From: Paenibacillus_F chitinolyticus_A
Lineage (GTDB): Bacteria; Bacillota; Bacilli; Paenibacillales; NBRC-103111
Assembly: GCF_045038035.1 (NCBI RefSeq)
Contig: NZ_CP173427.1
Coordinates: forward strand, 2,294,001 to 2,358,000
Length of the DNA stretch: 64,000 bases
Reading direction: 5' to 3'
Made by a program: the position numbers and the translations under genes
Notes under the pieces: generated by a model
Told to the model about the DNA's origin: nothing
Database searches by the model: none
Seen by the model: only the letters and a program-made list of their open reading frames with translations
In this document: positions 1 to 8,855 of the stretch, piece after piece
Layout of the letters: every line of letters begins with the position of its first letter
Position numbering within the stretch: the first letter of the stretch is position 1

Positions 1-1299
1 AATCTGACCGTTGTATGTGTAGAACCAGGAGTCGGGCCCGGACCACGGCTCCGGCGTCGTAATGAAGTGAGTGAGCACCTCGGAACCGTCGATCCCGCGC
101 CAATGGAACGTGTCGAACGGCATCCGGTTGTACTGGTTCCAGCTGATTTTCGTCGTCATAAACGTATGAATGCCGGATTTCTTCAAAATTTGCGGCAGGG
201 ACCAGCTGTAGCCGAAAACGTCCGGAAGCCACAAGTATTTGCATTCCGTGCCGAATTCGTCCGCGAGGAAGCGGGTGCCGATCAAAAGCTGCCGGACCAG
301 CGATTCGCCGGAAGTGAGGTTGCAGTCGGCTTCCAGCCACATGCCGCCCCCGGCTTCCCAGCGGCCTTCCGCCGCACGCTCCTTGATCGCTTCGTACAGC
401 TCGGGGTAATCCTCCTTGACGTACTCGTACAGCTGAGGCTGGGTCTGCAGGAAGGTGTAGTCCGGGAACATCTCCATAAGCCGCATCACGGTGGAGAAAG
501 AACGGGCGCATTTCTCCCGGGTATGCTTAAGCCGCCACAGCCAGGCCACGTCGATGTGCGTATGGCCGACACAGGTGACGGTCACATCGGATCTTTTGTC
601 CATCCGCTCGATCCGTGTATTCAGTTCGGTTCTCGCGGCATTTACCGACACGTAAAAATCTTCGGAACCGGGCTCGGTCCAGTCCATGAGCTTGAACGAC
701 TGATTCAGGGCATGAAGCAGCGCCGTTCTCTCGGGAGCGTTGGCATCCAGAATGCGGACGGTATCGAGTGCCGCCTGCGCGGTGAAGTACAGGTCGTCCG
801 CGGCCTCGTCCAGCCAGCAAAATTCGGCCTGCCGGATGGTGTGCGTCTGATCCTGGGGCTGCCCGCCTCCCTCCAGTCCCGACCACAGGCGGAACAGGAG
901 CTGACGGGAGGTGCCCGCCGCATCGTCCGGGAGGAACACTTCCTTGTGATTGGAATCGACGCCTTGATACGGCTTGCCGTTCCAGTAAAACAAGGATTCG
1001 AACCCGGAGTTGTTGCCGCCTCCCGTATCGCCGAAATCGAAGCGGCCGAGAATGCGTTTGCCGGACCAGTCTTGCGGGATATGTATTTCAGCGGACAGCC
1101 ACAAATAAAGATCGCGGCCCGTCCACGTATTTCCGACGTTCATCGTCTTCCAGTCCTCAGCGGGAGCGGGAAGGCTCGGATTGATTTCTTTGCGTTTGTC
1201 TTCAAGGGAAAGAAAAGACGGAATGGGATGCTTATCCCGGTAGCGAAGCTCGGATAGTTCACGGATACGTGACTGTAGTTTGTGTTCGGTGAGGAACAT
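1..1299 (-). CDS. Alpha-mannosidase, glycoside hydrolase family 38 (N-terminal part)
   Basis: The minus strand is open for 433 codons from an ATG at 1299 to the window edge, so the C-terminal part is missing. An AGGGGG ribosome binding site lies ten bases before the ATG. GH38 marks are clear: the zinc-binding HTHID block (H248, D250) followed by VAWLW, a long conserved stretch to about residue 300, and the nucleophile region WLPDVFGYS (D360). The enzyme removes terminal alpha-mannose from glycans. No signal peptide is visible, so it probably acts in the cytoplasm on imported oligosaccharide. It is divergent from the YesM/YesN genes and near a GH85 gene, which fits N-glycan breakdown. Confidence 0.93.
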   Translation of the reverse strand, partial: MFLTEHKLQSRIRELSELRYRDKHPIPSFLSLEDKRKEINPSLPAPAEDWKTMNVGNTWTGRDLYLWLSAEIHIPQDWSGKRILGRFDFGDTGGGNNSGFESLFYWNGKPYQGVDSNHKEVFLPDDAAGTSRQLLFRLWSGLEGGGQPQDQTHTIRQAEFCWLDEAADDLYFTAQAALDTVRILDANAPERTALLHALNQSFKLMDWTEPGSEDFYVSVNAARTELNTRIERMDKRSDVTVTCVGHTHIDVAWLWRLKHTREKCARSFSTVMRLMEMFPDYTFLQTQPQLYEYVKEDYPELYEAIKERAAEGRWEAGGGMWLEADCNLTSGESLVRQLLIGTRFLADEFGTECKYLWLPDVFGYSWSLPQILKKSGIHTFMTTKISWNQYNRMPFDTFHWRGIDGSEVLTHFITTPEPWSGPDSWFYTYNGQI

Positions 1300-1324
1300 G
1301 TCGAAGAAACCCCCTGTTGGAACC

Positions 1325-1335
1325 TGATTATAGGG
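1325..1335 (+). repeat. TGATTATAGGG motif, copy 1
   Basis: This is the first of three exact copies of this 11-mer, in the divergent region between the mannosidase and the sensor kinase. The second copy begins 52 bp downstream and the third precedes the ABC transporter genes. It may be a regulator half-site; no binder is known. Confidence 0.5.
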
Positions 1336-1376
1336 AGCGAGTAAAGGAGGAAAATCCTGTTCTATGGAGCTGCGGA

Positions 1377-1387
1377 TGATTATAGGG
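1377..1387 (+). repeat. TGATTATAGGG motif, copy 2
   Basis: This is the second exact copy of the 11-mer, on the same strand and 52 bp (about five helical turns) from copy 1. ATTATAG recurs again at 1395-1401, so the mannosidase/kinase control region is rich in this sequence. Confidence 0.5.
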
Positions 1388-1491
1388 TAGCTCTATTATA
1401 GTCCGCGGAGGGAGGGGAATGCAATTGCCTAATTTCCCCCATCGGTGATAAGCTTATACGCGAATTGACCGAAAGTGACGGTGCCGACCTC

Positions 1492-3327
1492 ATGCCGAGC
1501 TTAAAAACGTTTTACCGGATTCACCTGAAAAAACGGATGTTTAACAAAATTCTTCTTTTTTACTCGATCGTCATGGTGCTGCTGTTTCTGGGCGTGTCCA
1601 TCCTGGCTTACCAGTACTATGAGCAGCGCAGCATGCGGGAGCAGACGGACCGCGTCCTTAAAGATCTGGATATTGTAAGCGTTAACTTGAATCAGCTGTA
1701 CGAACGGATGTATTCGGCCATCCAGCAGCTGTACACGGACGCGGCGGTTAACGAGGATTTGACTTATTTTTTATCGCACGAGTATGAGGATTATTTGAAG
1801 AGGCGGCTGAACCAGTACATCCGGAGCAGCGGAACGGAGTCCAAAAATTTCGACAGCCAGCTCCGGTCGCTTCTCAAAGACGAGCCTTCCATCGCGAATA
1901 TTCTTTTGTACAGCAAGGGGGAGCGCTTTTTTTATTTTATGAATCCCGGCAGCCAGCGGTTTTATTATCCGTCGGAGATTCCGCAGGACAGCCCCGGCTG
2001 GTTCGATTCCACCGTCAATCATCAGTGGCAGCTGACGGATAAACGATCCGTCCTGTGGGAGGCGCGGAAAGAGAGCGGACCGGTCTACTCGTACACCCAT
2101 ATTTTAAAAGATACCGTGTCGCTTCAAAAATACGGGGCCATTGTTTTCGATCTGAATACGGATGCGATCAAGCGCCTGGTAGAAAGCAAGTTGAAGGACC
2201 GGGGGGCTAAAATGCTGCTGATGACTTCCGGCGGGCAGGTCATTTACGATTCCGAGAATCGTTATCAGGGGCAGATCTATCCGTACTGGAGGCAGCTTCA
2301 GGAGCAGAAAGACTGGGTGGAGCTCGAAGAGCCGTCCAAGGTGAACGTGCTGACCGTCGGGAATACGGGAATGACGATTGCGGGGATTATCCCGAAATCG
2401 CGGATCGAGCAGAGCATGCACACAATCCGGCTGAGCCTGATCGGGATTACCGCCCTTTGCATTGCGGTGAGTTTTATGTTTACGTTTACGATCATCCGGC
2501 AGTATTCCAAAAAGATCCGCAAAATCGTGACGCACATCCGGCGTCTTCAGGAAGGCGATTTGAGCGCACGCATCGTGCTGACAGGCGAGGATGAGCTCCA
2601 GGATATTTCGCAAAATTTCAATTACATGTGCGACCGGCTCGAAACGTACATCGACCAGGTGTACCGCTCGGAGATCAAGCAGAAGAATGCCGAACTCGTG
2701 GCGATGCAGGCGCAGATCAATCCTCACTTTCTGTACAACACGCTGGAAAGCATCCGCATGAAGGCCATCACGTCCGGGGCGAGAGATGTCGGGCAAATGA
2801 TCTATATTCTTGCCGCCCTGTTCCGGGACATGATCCGCAAGCAGACGAACGTGACTCTGGCGGAAGAAATGGAGATGAACGTCATGTACCTGAAGCTTTT
2901 CCAGTACCGCTTTGAGAACAGGCTGGAGGTCGAGACGCATCTGGATAAAAACGCGGCCAACTGCCAGGTGGTCAAACTGCTCATTCAGCCGGTGGTCGAA
3001 AACTATCTCGTGCACGGGTTCCGGCCCGAATCGGATTCGAACCGGATCGCGGTAACTGTCGTGCGCGAAGAGGAGAACATCGTCGTCCGTGTGGCGGACA
3101 ACGGAAAAGGAATGCCGCCGGAGAAGCTGGCCGAAATCCGCAAGCGGCTGGCGAGGAAGCCGGATTCCGGTGCGCTTGGCGGCGGTTCGCTGGGCCTTCT
3201 CAACGTGAACGAGCGGATCCGGTCCCATTACGGAAGCGATTACGGCCTCACGGTAAACAGCGGCCCGGATCAAGGCTGCGAAGTGACGTTGAAGCTTCCG
3301 GCCATACAGGGGGAGATGCTGCCATGA
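1492..3327 (+). CDS. YesM-type membrane sensor histidine kinase
   Basis: A sensor kinase of about 611 residues with one transmembrane segment near the N-terminus (ILLFYSIVMVLLFLGVSILA), a large extracytoplasmic domain, a second membrane segment ending near 2500, a HAMP linker, a His_kinase domain of the LytS/YesM class (INPHFLYNTLES, phospho-acceptor His codon at 2725) and a C-terminal ATPase domain with DNGKGMP and GGGSLGLLN. It probably senses an extracellular sugar or the loaded binding protein and phosphorylates the next gene product. The start is uncertain: a TTG at 1465, this ATG and an ATG at 1537 are all in frame and none has a strong ribosome binding site. It overlaps the regulator by ATGA. 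Confidence 0.9.
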   Translation: MPSLKTFYRIHLKKRMFNKILLFYSIVMVLLFLGVSILAYQYYEQRSMREQTDRVLKDLDIVSVNLNQLYERMYSAIQQLYTDAAVNEDLTYFLSHEYEDYLKRRLNQYIRSSGTESKNFDSQLRSLLKDEPSIANILLYSKGERFFYFMNPGSQRFYYPSEIPQDSPGWFDSTVNHQWQLTDKRSVLWEARKESGPVYSYTHILKDTVSLQKYGAIVFDLNTDAIKRLVESKLKDRGAKMLLMTSGGQVIYDSENRYQGQIYPYWRQLQEQKDWVELEEPSKVNVLTVGNTGMTIAGIIPKSRIEQSMHTIRLSLIGITALCIAVSFMFTFTIIRQYSKKIRKIVTHIRRLQEGDLSARIVLTGEDELQDISQNFNYMCDRLETYIDQVYRSEIKQKNAELVAMQAQINPHFLYNTLESIRMKAITSGARDVGQMIYILAALFRDMIRKQTNVTLAEEMEMNVMYLKLFQYRFENRLEVETHLDKNAANCQVVKLLIQPVVENYLVHGFRPESDSNRIAVTVVREEENIVVRVADNGKGMPPEKLAEIRKRLARKPDSGALGGGSLGLLNVNERIRSHYGSDYGLTVNSGPDQGCEVTLKLPAIQGEMLP

Positions 3328-4880
3328 GAAAACTATTTTTTGCCGACGACGAGCCGCTAATCGTCCAAGGGCTGTACAACCTGCTGCCCTGGGAGCAGTT
3401 CGGCCTGCAAATCGCCGGCTCCGCCCGGAACGGTCTGGAAGCGCTGGAGAAGCTGAAGGAAGAGCCGGTGGACCTGCTCATCACGGATATTATGATGCCG
3501 GAAATGACCGGTCTGGAGCTGCTGCGCCGGGTCAAACTGCTGAATCCGCGGACCAAGTTCATTATTTTGAGCGGCTACGACGAATTCAAATATGTAAAGG
3601 AAGGCATTTTGCTGGGCATTGAAAATTACCTGCTCAAGCCCATCAATATCGACGAACTGGAAGCGACGGTCAAGCACGTGTTGCGGGACTGGGAAAGGGA
3701 AGAAATCAGCCGCTTCCGCCTGGATGAAGACTGGAAAATATTGCGCAACAATATTTTGCACCGCTGGACGAACGGGACCATCGACAACAAGGAGTTCAGG
3801 GAGCGCGCGCGAATGCTCGGCATTCCCATCGACCACGAGGTCTACCGTTCGGCGGCGCTGCGGATCGTGGCGGAAAACGAGCCGGCCTTCCAGTTTTACC
3901 GTCTTCCCGGCCTGGCCGAGGAGTGCGAACGGATCGGCACGGAGGAGCTGCCGGAAAACTGCGAAGTGATCGCCTTTCCGGGGGACGGCGATGAAATTAC
4001 GCTCCTGTTCGCTTTAAGCGGGAGCGAAGTAAAGGTGCTTCCGGCCCTGCGGAGAATGTCGGAGTGGATCGCCGGCTTCACCGGGTTTCGGGTCTGGTGC
4101 GCGGCGGGTCCTCCCGAAGAGCTGTACCAGGGCTATCCGGCTAGCGCCCGTGCCGTGCAAGCGTGGTATCGGGCACACTTGATGAACGAGCAGCCCGGTG
4201 TGATCGTCGACGACTTGGCGGCTTATGCCTTCCGGGAAGAAGACCGTCCGGCTCTCCAGGAGCCCGCGATGGACCGGTTCGTCAAGCTGCTGGCGGAGGG
4301 GAGACGGGATGAGATCGGCGAGTTCGCGGACACGTTTTTTGTCCGGGGCGACAGCGCTCATCCCGTACCGAGGCAGCCTTACTTCAATGCGGCCATCCAG
4401 CTTATGCTGGCGGTCAAGGAGATGGAGAAGCAGCCGGATTACAGCGAAGTTTTCGCGGCGCTCTTCCGGATTCAGACGCGGAGCGGACTTGCCTCGCAGG
4501 TCAAACGGGTGGCAGCCGGGATGCTGGACAGCCAGTCCGATGCGGCCCGTGAATACAGCCCTCATGTAGCGGCGATGCTGGAGCAGGTGAAAGAGCACTA
4601 CTCGCGGGAGCTGTCGCTGAAGACGCTCAGCCAAAAGCTGCACATGCACCCGAATTATCTCGGGCAATTGTTCCAGCAGGAGATGGGGACCAGCTTTTCG
4701 GATTATGTGAACCAATATCGGGTGGAGCGGGCTACGCACCTTCTTCTCCATACGGACCGGAAGACGGCCGAAATCGCCCAGGAGGTCGGCTATTGGGATT
4801 CGTCTTACTTTTACAGGACATTTAAGAAATACGCCGGCGTCTCGCCGACGGAACTCCGTTCCATGTACACTAAAAGGTGA
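3324..4880 (+). CDS. YesN-type response regulator, AraC family
   Basis: This 518-residue regulator has an N-terminal receiver domain (DDE at residues 9-11, phospho-acceptor D55 in LLITDIMMPE), a long middle region and a C-terminal AraC/XylS double helix-turn-helix from about residue 420 (LSLKTLSQKLHMHPNYLGQL and YRTFKKYAGVSPTELR). It is cotranscribed with and overlaps the kinase. Such regulators activate neighbouring sugar-uptake and glycosidase genes. The repeated TGATTATAGGG motif in this locus is a candidate binding element, which is inference. A terminator follows, so the two-component pair is likely a separate transcription unit from the transporter. Confidence 0.93.
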   Translation: MRKLFFADDEPLIVQGLYNLLPWEQFGLQIAGSARNGLEALEKLKEEPVDLLITDIMMPEMTGLELLRRVKLLNPRTKFIILSGYDEFKYVKEGILLGIENYLLKPINIDELEATVKHVLRDWEREEISRFRLDEDWKILRNNILHRWTNGTIDNKEFRERARMLGIPIDHEVYRSAALRIVAENEPAFQFYRLPGLAEECERIGTEELPENCEVIAFPGDGDEITLLFALSGSEVKVLPALRRMSEWIAGFTGFRVWCAAGPPEELYQGYPASARAVQAWYRAHLMNEQPGVIVDDLAAYAFREEDRPALQEPAMDRFVKLLAEGRRDEIGEFADTFFVRGDSAHPVPRQPYFNAAIQLMLAVKEMEKQPDYSEVFAALFRIQTRSGLASQVKRVAAGMLDSQSDAAREYSPHVAAMLEQVKEHYSRELSLKTLSQKLHMHPNYLGQLFQQEMGTSFSDYVNQYRVERATHLLLHTDRKTAEIAQEVGYWDSSYFYRTFKKYAGVSPTELRSMYTKR

Positions 4881-4887
4881 AAAAAGG

Positions 4888-4928
4888 AAAAAGCATGCGT
4901 GCGCAGCTGCACTTGCATGCTTTTTTTT
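4888..4928 (+). terminator. Rho-independent terminator after the two-component genes
   Basis: AAAAAGCATGC pairs with GCATGCTTTTT around a loop holding a second GTGC/GCAC stem, followed by eight T residues. The long open frame running into the permease gene begins inside this hairpin at 4899, so that upstream start is not credible. Confidence 0.85.
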
Positions 4929-5056
4929 ATGATATCGCTAAAGATTTCTTTAATTTCTCCATCTTGGATTAGATTTTTCAACTATACGGGGGAGGCGGTC
5001 AGCGGGGATAATGAAAACGGGAGCGAGACGGAAAGTCCCGCGCGAGTTGCCGTTGT

Positions 5057-5067
5057 TGATTATAGGG
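5057..5067 (+). repeat. TGATTATAGGG motif, copy 3
   Basis: This is the third exact copy of the 11-mer, on the plus strand 64 bp before the start of the first permease gene and outside any credible coding sequence. Its position matches a regulator site or promoter element for the transporter operon. Confidence 0.5.
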
Positions 5068-5120
5068 GATTAACAACCGCAGAAGACAACCTAAGAAAAG
5101 GCAAAGGAGGGAAAAGCGCC

Positions 5121-6050
5121 GTGCCTGGCATCGTGAAAAGTTTAGTGAGAAACCGGGCGTTTCTCTTGTTGGTGCTGCCGGGAGCGATCTGGTTTATCGT
5201 TTTTGCCTACCTGCCCATGTTTGGTACGATCGTGGCGTTTAAAGACTTTCGTATTCATCCGGACGGCTTTTTTGCAAGCGTTTTTAACAGCGAATGGGTA
5301 GGTCTGAAAAACTTCGAGTTTCTGTTCTCCACCAATGACGCGTTTATCATCACACGCAATACGATTTTGTACAATCTGGCTTTGATTTTTCTGGGTCTGG
5401 TCTGTGCGGTCGGGTTCGCGATCGTTATGAACGAGCTGCTGAACAAACGGCTGACCAAAGTGTATCAGACGGCCATGTTTATGCCTTATTTCCTGTCCTG
5501 GGTTATTATCAGTTACTTCGTGCTGATTTTTCTCAATATGGAAAAGGGCGTGTTCAACCAGCTTCTCGCGTATTTCGGAGCCGATCCGGTCAACTGGTAC
5601 AGCGAGCCGAAATATTGGCCGTACATCCTGATCTTTATGGGCATCTGGAAAAACATCGGCTACGGCAGCGTCGTCTATCTCGCCGCGATTGCGGGGATCG
5701 ACCGTTCGTATTACGAAGCCGCAATGATCGACGGAGCCAGCAAATGGCAGCAAACCAAGTACATAACGCTTCCGCAGCTCAAACCGCTGATGATTATTTT
5801 GACCGTGCTGGCGCTTGGCGGCATATTCCGCTCGGACTTCGGCTTATTCTTCCAGGTGACGAAAAACTCGGGTGCTTTGTATCCGGTTACAGACGTGATC
5901 GACACATTCGTTTACCGCGGACTGACGGTTATGGGCGATACGGGAATGAGTACGGCTACCGGACTTTACCAGTCGGTTGTGGGCCTGATTCTGGTCCTGA
6001 CGGCCAATTATGCGGTGCGGAAGATCGAAAAAGAATATGCCGTTTTTTAA
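5121..6050 (+). CDS. lplB: ABC sugar transporter permease, LplB/UgpA type
   Basis: This 309-residue integral membrane permease starts at a GTG ten bases after a perfect AAAGGAGG; the longer frame from 4899 runs through a terminator and is rejected. About six hydrophobic segments are visible, beginning LLLVLPGAIWFIVFAYLP. The permease EAA loop reads YYEAAMIDGASKWQ, which contacts the ATPase. It is the first of two permeases of a CUT1-like importer. No ATPase is encoded here, so a shared MsmX-type ATPase elsewhere in the genome is likely. It probably imports the oligosaccharides made by the GH85 enzyme. Confidence 0.92.
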   Translation: MPGIVKSLVRNRAFLLLVLPGAIWFIVFAYLPMFGTIVAFKDFRIHPDGFFASVFNSEWVGLKNFEFLFSTNDAFIITRNTILYNLALIFLGLVCAVGFAIVMNELLNKRLTKVYQTAMFMPYFLSWVIISYFVLIFLNMEKGVFNQLLAYFGADPVNWYSEPKYWPYILIFMGIWKNIGYGSVVYLAAIAGIDRSYYEAAMIDGASKWQQTKYITLPQLKPLMIILTVLALGGIFRSDFGLFFQVTKNSGALYPVTDVIDTFVYRGLTVMGDTGMSTATGLYQSVVGLILVLTANYAVRKIEKEYAVF

Positions 6051-6089
6051 ACGTAAAAGCAGCAAGGTTCCGGCTAGGGGGTGCCAGCA

Positions 6090-7046
6090 ATGTCAGACTT
6101 GAGCGGATCGGTTAAGGCAGGAACGACGGCGCAAGCCCGGAAGGGCAAGAAGCCGAAAGATTTGAATGCGATTTCGCCGTTCTGGAATTTCGTGTTCTCG
6201 ACGGGCGTGGGTTTGTTCGCTTTGTCCTGCGTGTTTCCGTTTCTGTTTATTATCATCATTTCGTTTACCGACGAGAAAACACTCGCTATCGAAGGATTCA
6301 GCCTGGTGCCGAGCCAGTTGAGCACAGCTTCGTACCGGTTTCTGATGAACTCGGGGCAGCAGCTTCTTCAGTCGTTCGGAGTCACGCTTCTGGTGACGGT
6401 GCTCGGCACTTTGATCACGCTGTATCTCGTCGCCACGTATGCGTACGCATTGTCGCGGAAAAGCTTCGAGCAGCGGAGATTTTTCAGCTTTCTCGCTTTC
6501 TTCACGATGCTGTTCTCCGGAGGCTTGGTGCCTTCGTATATCGTGATTACCCAGTTTCTGCATCTGCGCGATTCGATCTGGGCGCTCATTCTGCCGTCGG
6601 TGCTGAACGCATTCTACATTCTGGTCATGCGGACGTTCTTCTCCACGACGGTCCCGGACGCCATTGTAGAATCGGCCAAAATCGACGGTGCGACCGAATT
6701 CGGCGTATTCACGCGGATCGTACTGCCGATTTCACTGCCGGGCATTGCGACGATCGGCTTGTTCAGTACGCTCGCGTTCTGGAACGACTGGTTCAATGCG
6801 CTGCTTTATATCGACAAGCCGACGCTGATTCCGCTTCAAACGATGCTGATGCGTATTCAGAACAACATGGATTTTGTCGTTCAGAACAGTTCCAAGGTCG
6901 TGTCGTATGATATTGCGGCCTCGCTTCCCACGGAGACGGTGCGTATGGCGATGGTTGTACTGGCAACACTGCCGATTGCGCTCGCCTATCCGTTTTTCCA
7001 GAAATATTTTATTCAAGGGCTGACGATCGGTTCGGTAAAAGAGTAG
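6090..7046 (+). CDS. lplC: ABC sugar transporter permease, LplC type
   Basis: This is the second permease of the importer, 318 residues from the ATG at 6090, which sits about nine bases after AGGGGG; a GTG at 6081 overlaps the ribosome binding site and is less likely. The protein has about six membrane segments and the EAA-loop signature IVESAKIDGATEFG. The final residues, FIQGLTIGSVKE, are typical of LplC/YtcP permeases. It lies 39 bp behind lplB and 88 bp before the binding-protein gene, so the three are probably one operon with an internal control point. Confidence 0.92.
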   Translation: MSDLSGSVKAGTTAQARKGKKPKDLNAISPFWNFVFSTGVGLFALSCVFPFLFIIIISFTDEKTLAIEGFSLVPSQLSTASYRFLMNSGQQLLQSFGVTLLVTVLGTLITLYLVATYAYALSRKSFEQRRFFSFLAFFTMLFSGGLVPSYIVITQFLHLRDSIWALILPSVLNAFYILVMRTFFSTTVPDAIVESAKIDGATEFGVFTRIVLPISLPGIATIGLFSTLAFWNDWFNALLYIDKPTLIPLQTMLMRIQNNMDFVVQNSSKVVSYDIAASLPTETVRMAMVVLATLPIALAYPFFQKYFIQGLTIGSVKE

Positions 7047-7093
7047 CGTTTACGGCCCTCTCATCCGAAGGGAAGGAAAGGTAACACCAATAA

Positions 7094-7107
7094 AGAAAGC
7101 GTTATCA
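7094..7107 (+). promoter_or_regulatory. Candidate cre (CcpA) site before the binding-protein gene
   Basis: AGAAAGCGTTATCA matches the cre consensus TGWAANCGNTNWCA at 13 of 14 positions and lies 28 bp before the ATG. A near-identical element precedes the GH85 gene, which suggests shared carbon-catabolite control. This is inferred from the motif only. Confidence 0.55.
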
Positions 7108-7134
7108 TTATGAGATTGTAAGGGGGAACAAAGC

Positions 7135-8628
7135 ATGTCGGGAAAAAAAGCGCTTGTGTTCATGCTCGTACTGATGCTGGCATTCGGTTCTGTGCTCGCA
7201 GGCTGCGGAAGCAAGAGCGAGGGCGGAGACAGCAAGCAGGGGGCCGGCGATTCGACCGAGAAGGAAGTGAAATTGAAAGTGTACCTGATCGGCGGTCCGC
7301 AGCGGGATTTGCCTAAAGTCCAGGAAGAGATCAATAAATATGTGAAGGAAAAGATTAACGCGACGCTCGATATCACATTGATCGACTGGGGCGATTACTC
7401 CAAACGGATGCAGGTGCTTTCCGCTTCCGGAGAAAACTTCGACATCGCCTTTACGTCTTCGTGGGCGTTCGAGTACCGCACGAATGCGGCGAAGGGCGCG
7501 TTTATGCCGCTGAACGACCTGCTCGATAAATACGGCAAGGGAATCAAGGAAGAGCTGGACCCCCGTTTCCTCGAAGGAACCAAAATCGACGGAAAGAACT
7601 ACGCCGTTCCGGTCAACAAGGAGCTCGGCGAGCAGTGGGTATGGCGCTTCAACAAGAAATACGTGGACAAATACAAGATCGATATGACCCAAGTACGCAC
7701 CCTTCAAGACCTGGAGCCGTACCTGAAGCAGATTAAAGAAGGCGAACCGGAAGACATTACTCCGCTTGCCGTACCGAAAGGATTCAAGCCGTATATTCCG
7801 TACGACTTTATTCTCGGAGACGAATTCCCGGTCGGAATGAAAATCCAGGACAACGCTTCGGACTTCAAATTCGTCAATATTTTGGAGACCCCCGAGCTGA
7901 AAGCTTCTCTGGAAACGATCCGCAAATACTACCAGGCGGGATACCTGCGCAAAGATGTCGCCACGCTTGACGGCATCGACAATATCAAGACGGGCAAATG
8001 GTTCGTGGACCGCGAAATTACGCAGCCGTACGCGGATCTGGGCTGGTCCCGGAGCGCAGGCTACGACATCGTATCGACTCCGATGCAGGATCCGGTCGTG
8101 TTCACCGGCTCGGCTTCCGGCGCGATGCACGCGATCTCGGCAAACTCCAAAAATCCGGAGCGCGCCATGATGTTCCTGAACCTGCTCAACACGGACAAAT
8201 ATTTGCGCAACCTGTTCAGCTTCGGAATCGAAGGCACGCACTATAAGAAAGTGTCCGAAAATGTCATTGAAGACCTGCCTGCGATGAAGGACGGCTTCCA
8301 GATGCCGGGCTTCGCGCTCGGAAACATGTACCTGACGTACCTGCACAAAGAAGAACCGGCCGACAAGTGGGAGGCGTTCAAGAAGTTTAACGATTCGGCG
8401 AAAGTCTCGCCGACGTTCGGATTCAACTTCGACGTCGATCCGGTCAAAACCGAAGTGGCGTCCATTTCCGCCATCGCCCGCGAGTTTTACCCGGCTATTA
8501 TGACAGGGTCGGTAGATCCGAACGAGTACTTGCCGAAAGCGATGGAAAAAATGAAAGCAGCCGGGCTTGATAAAGTCATAGCCGAAGCTCAAAAGCAATT
8601 CGACAAATGGAAAGCGGAGAAGAAGTAA
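7135..8628 (+). CDS. lplA: Extracellular solute-binding lipoprotein of the sugar importer
   Basis: This 497-residue lipoprotein has a lipoprotein signal peptide (charged SGKK, then a hydrophobic stretch, lipobox LAGC with the cysteine at residue 23) and an acidic linker. The body is a type 2 periplasmic binding fold, and the C-terminal part from about residue 420 resembles DUF3502, as in LplA/YtcQ proteins. AAGGGGG lies about ten bases before the ATG. It would capture the oligosaccharide at the outer membrane face and pass it to the two permeases. Its length matches the family, which is longer than typical sugar-binding proteins. A terminator follows at 8651. Confidence 0.92.
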   Translation: MSGKKALVFMLVLMLAFGSVLAGCGSKSEGGDSKQGAGDSTEKEVKLKVYLIGGPQRDLPKVQEEINKYVKEKINATLDITLIDWGDYSKRMQVLSASGENFDIAFTSSWAFEYRTNAAKGAFMPLNDLLDKYGKGIKEELDPRFLEGTKIDGKNYAVPVNKELGEQWVWRFNKKYVDKYKIDMTQVRTLQDLEPYLKQIKEGEPEDITPLAVPKGFKPYIPYDFILGDEFPVGMKIQDNASDFKFVNILETPELKASLETIRKYYQAGYLRKDVATLDGIDNIKTGKWFVDREITQPYADLGWSRSAGYDIVSTPMQDPVVFTGSASGAMHAISANSKNPERAMMFLNLLNTDKYLRNLFSFGIEGTHYKKVSENVIEDLPAMKDGFQMPGFALGNMYLTYLHKEEPADKWEAFKKFNDSAKVSPTFGFNFDVDPVKTEVASISAIAREFYPAIMTGSVDPNEYLPKAMEKMKAAGLDKVIAEAQKQFDKWKAEKK

Positions 8629-8650
8629 GCGTACGTTCTCCTTATAGGAA

Positions 8651-8679
8651 GAAGCGGCCGGACGTGCGGCCGCTTTTTT
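8651..8679 (+). terminator. Terminator of the transporter operon
   Basis: GCGGCCG and CGGCCGC form a seven-base-pair GC stem with a six-base loop, followed by six T residues. Confidence 0.85.
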
Positions 8680-8785
8680 ACATGAATTCCGAACACAGCG
8701 AGGACGTGAAGGAAATTTCCGCCAAACGTATTTAATATGTACATGCAACCTTTAATTCGTCCACTAGGAACGGAATTTGTCCGGT

Positions 8786-8807
8786 TGTTATAATGAAAGC
8801 GTAATCA
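8786..8807 (+). promoter_or_regulatory. GH85 promoter (extended -10) with overlapping cre-like site
   Basis: TGTTATAAT at 8786-8794 is an extended -10 element; no good -35 is seen. TGAAAGCGTAATCA at 8794-8807 matches the cre consensus at 13 of 14 positions and starts on the last base of the -10, a placement where CcpA would block initiation. It shares 15 of 16 bases with the sequence before the binding-protein gene. Confidence 0.55.
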
Positions 8808-8855
8808 TTACCAAGCCGTCGGCAAACGGGAGGGAAATTATTCGAAATTCTCAAC

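Noticed and set aside
67..1257. Plus-strand open frame of 396 codons
   Set aside because: It is the shadow of the GH38 gene on the other strand, which has clear family motifs and a ribosome binding site.
1420..1441. GGGGAAT and ATTTCCCC arms around GCAATTGC
   Set aside because: The symmetry is imperfect and no function could be assigned.
2104..3273. Minus-strand open frame of 389 codons
   Set aside because: It is antisense to the YesM-type kinase and encodes no recognisable domain.
4899..5120. Extended N-terminus of the first permease
   Set aside because: The start lies inside a terminator hairpin, while GTG 5121 has a perfect ribosome binding site and gives a normal permease length.
7108..8748. 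Minus-strand open frame of 546 codons
   Set aside because: It is antisense to the binding lipoprotein and gives Arg/His/Val-rich text typical of shadow frames.
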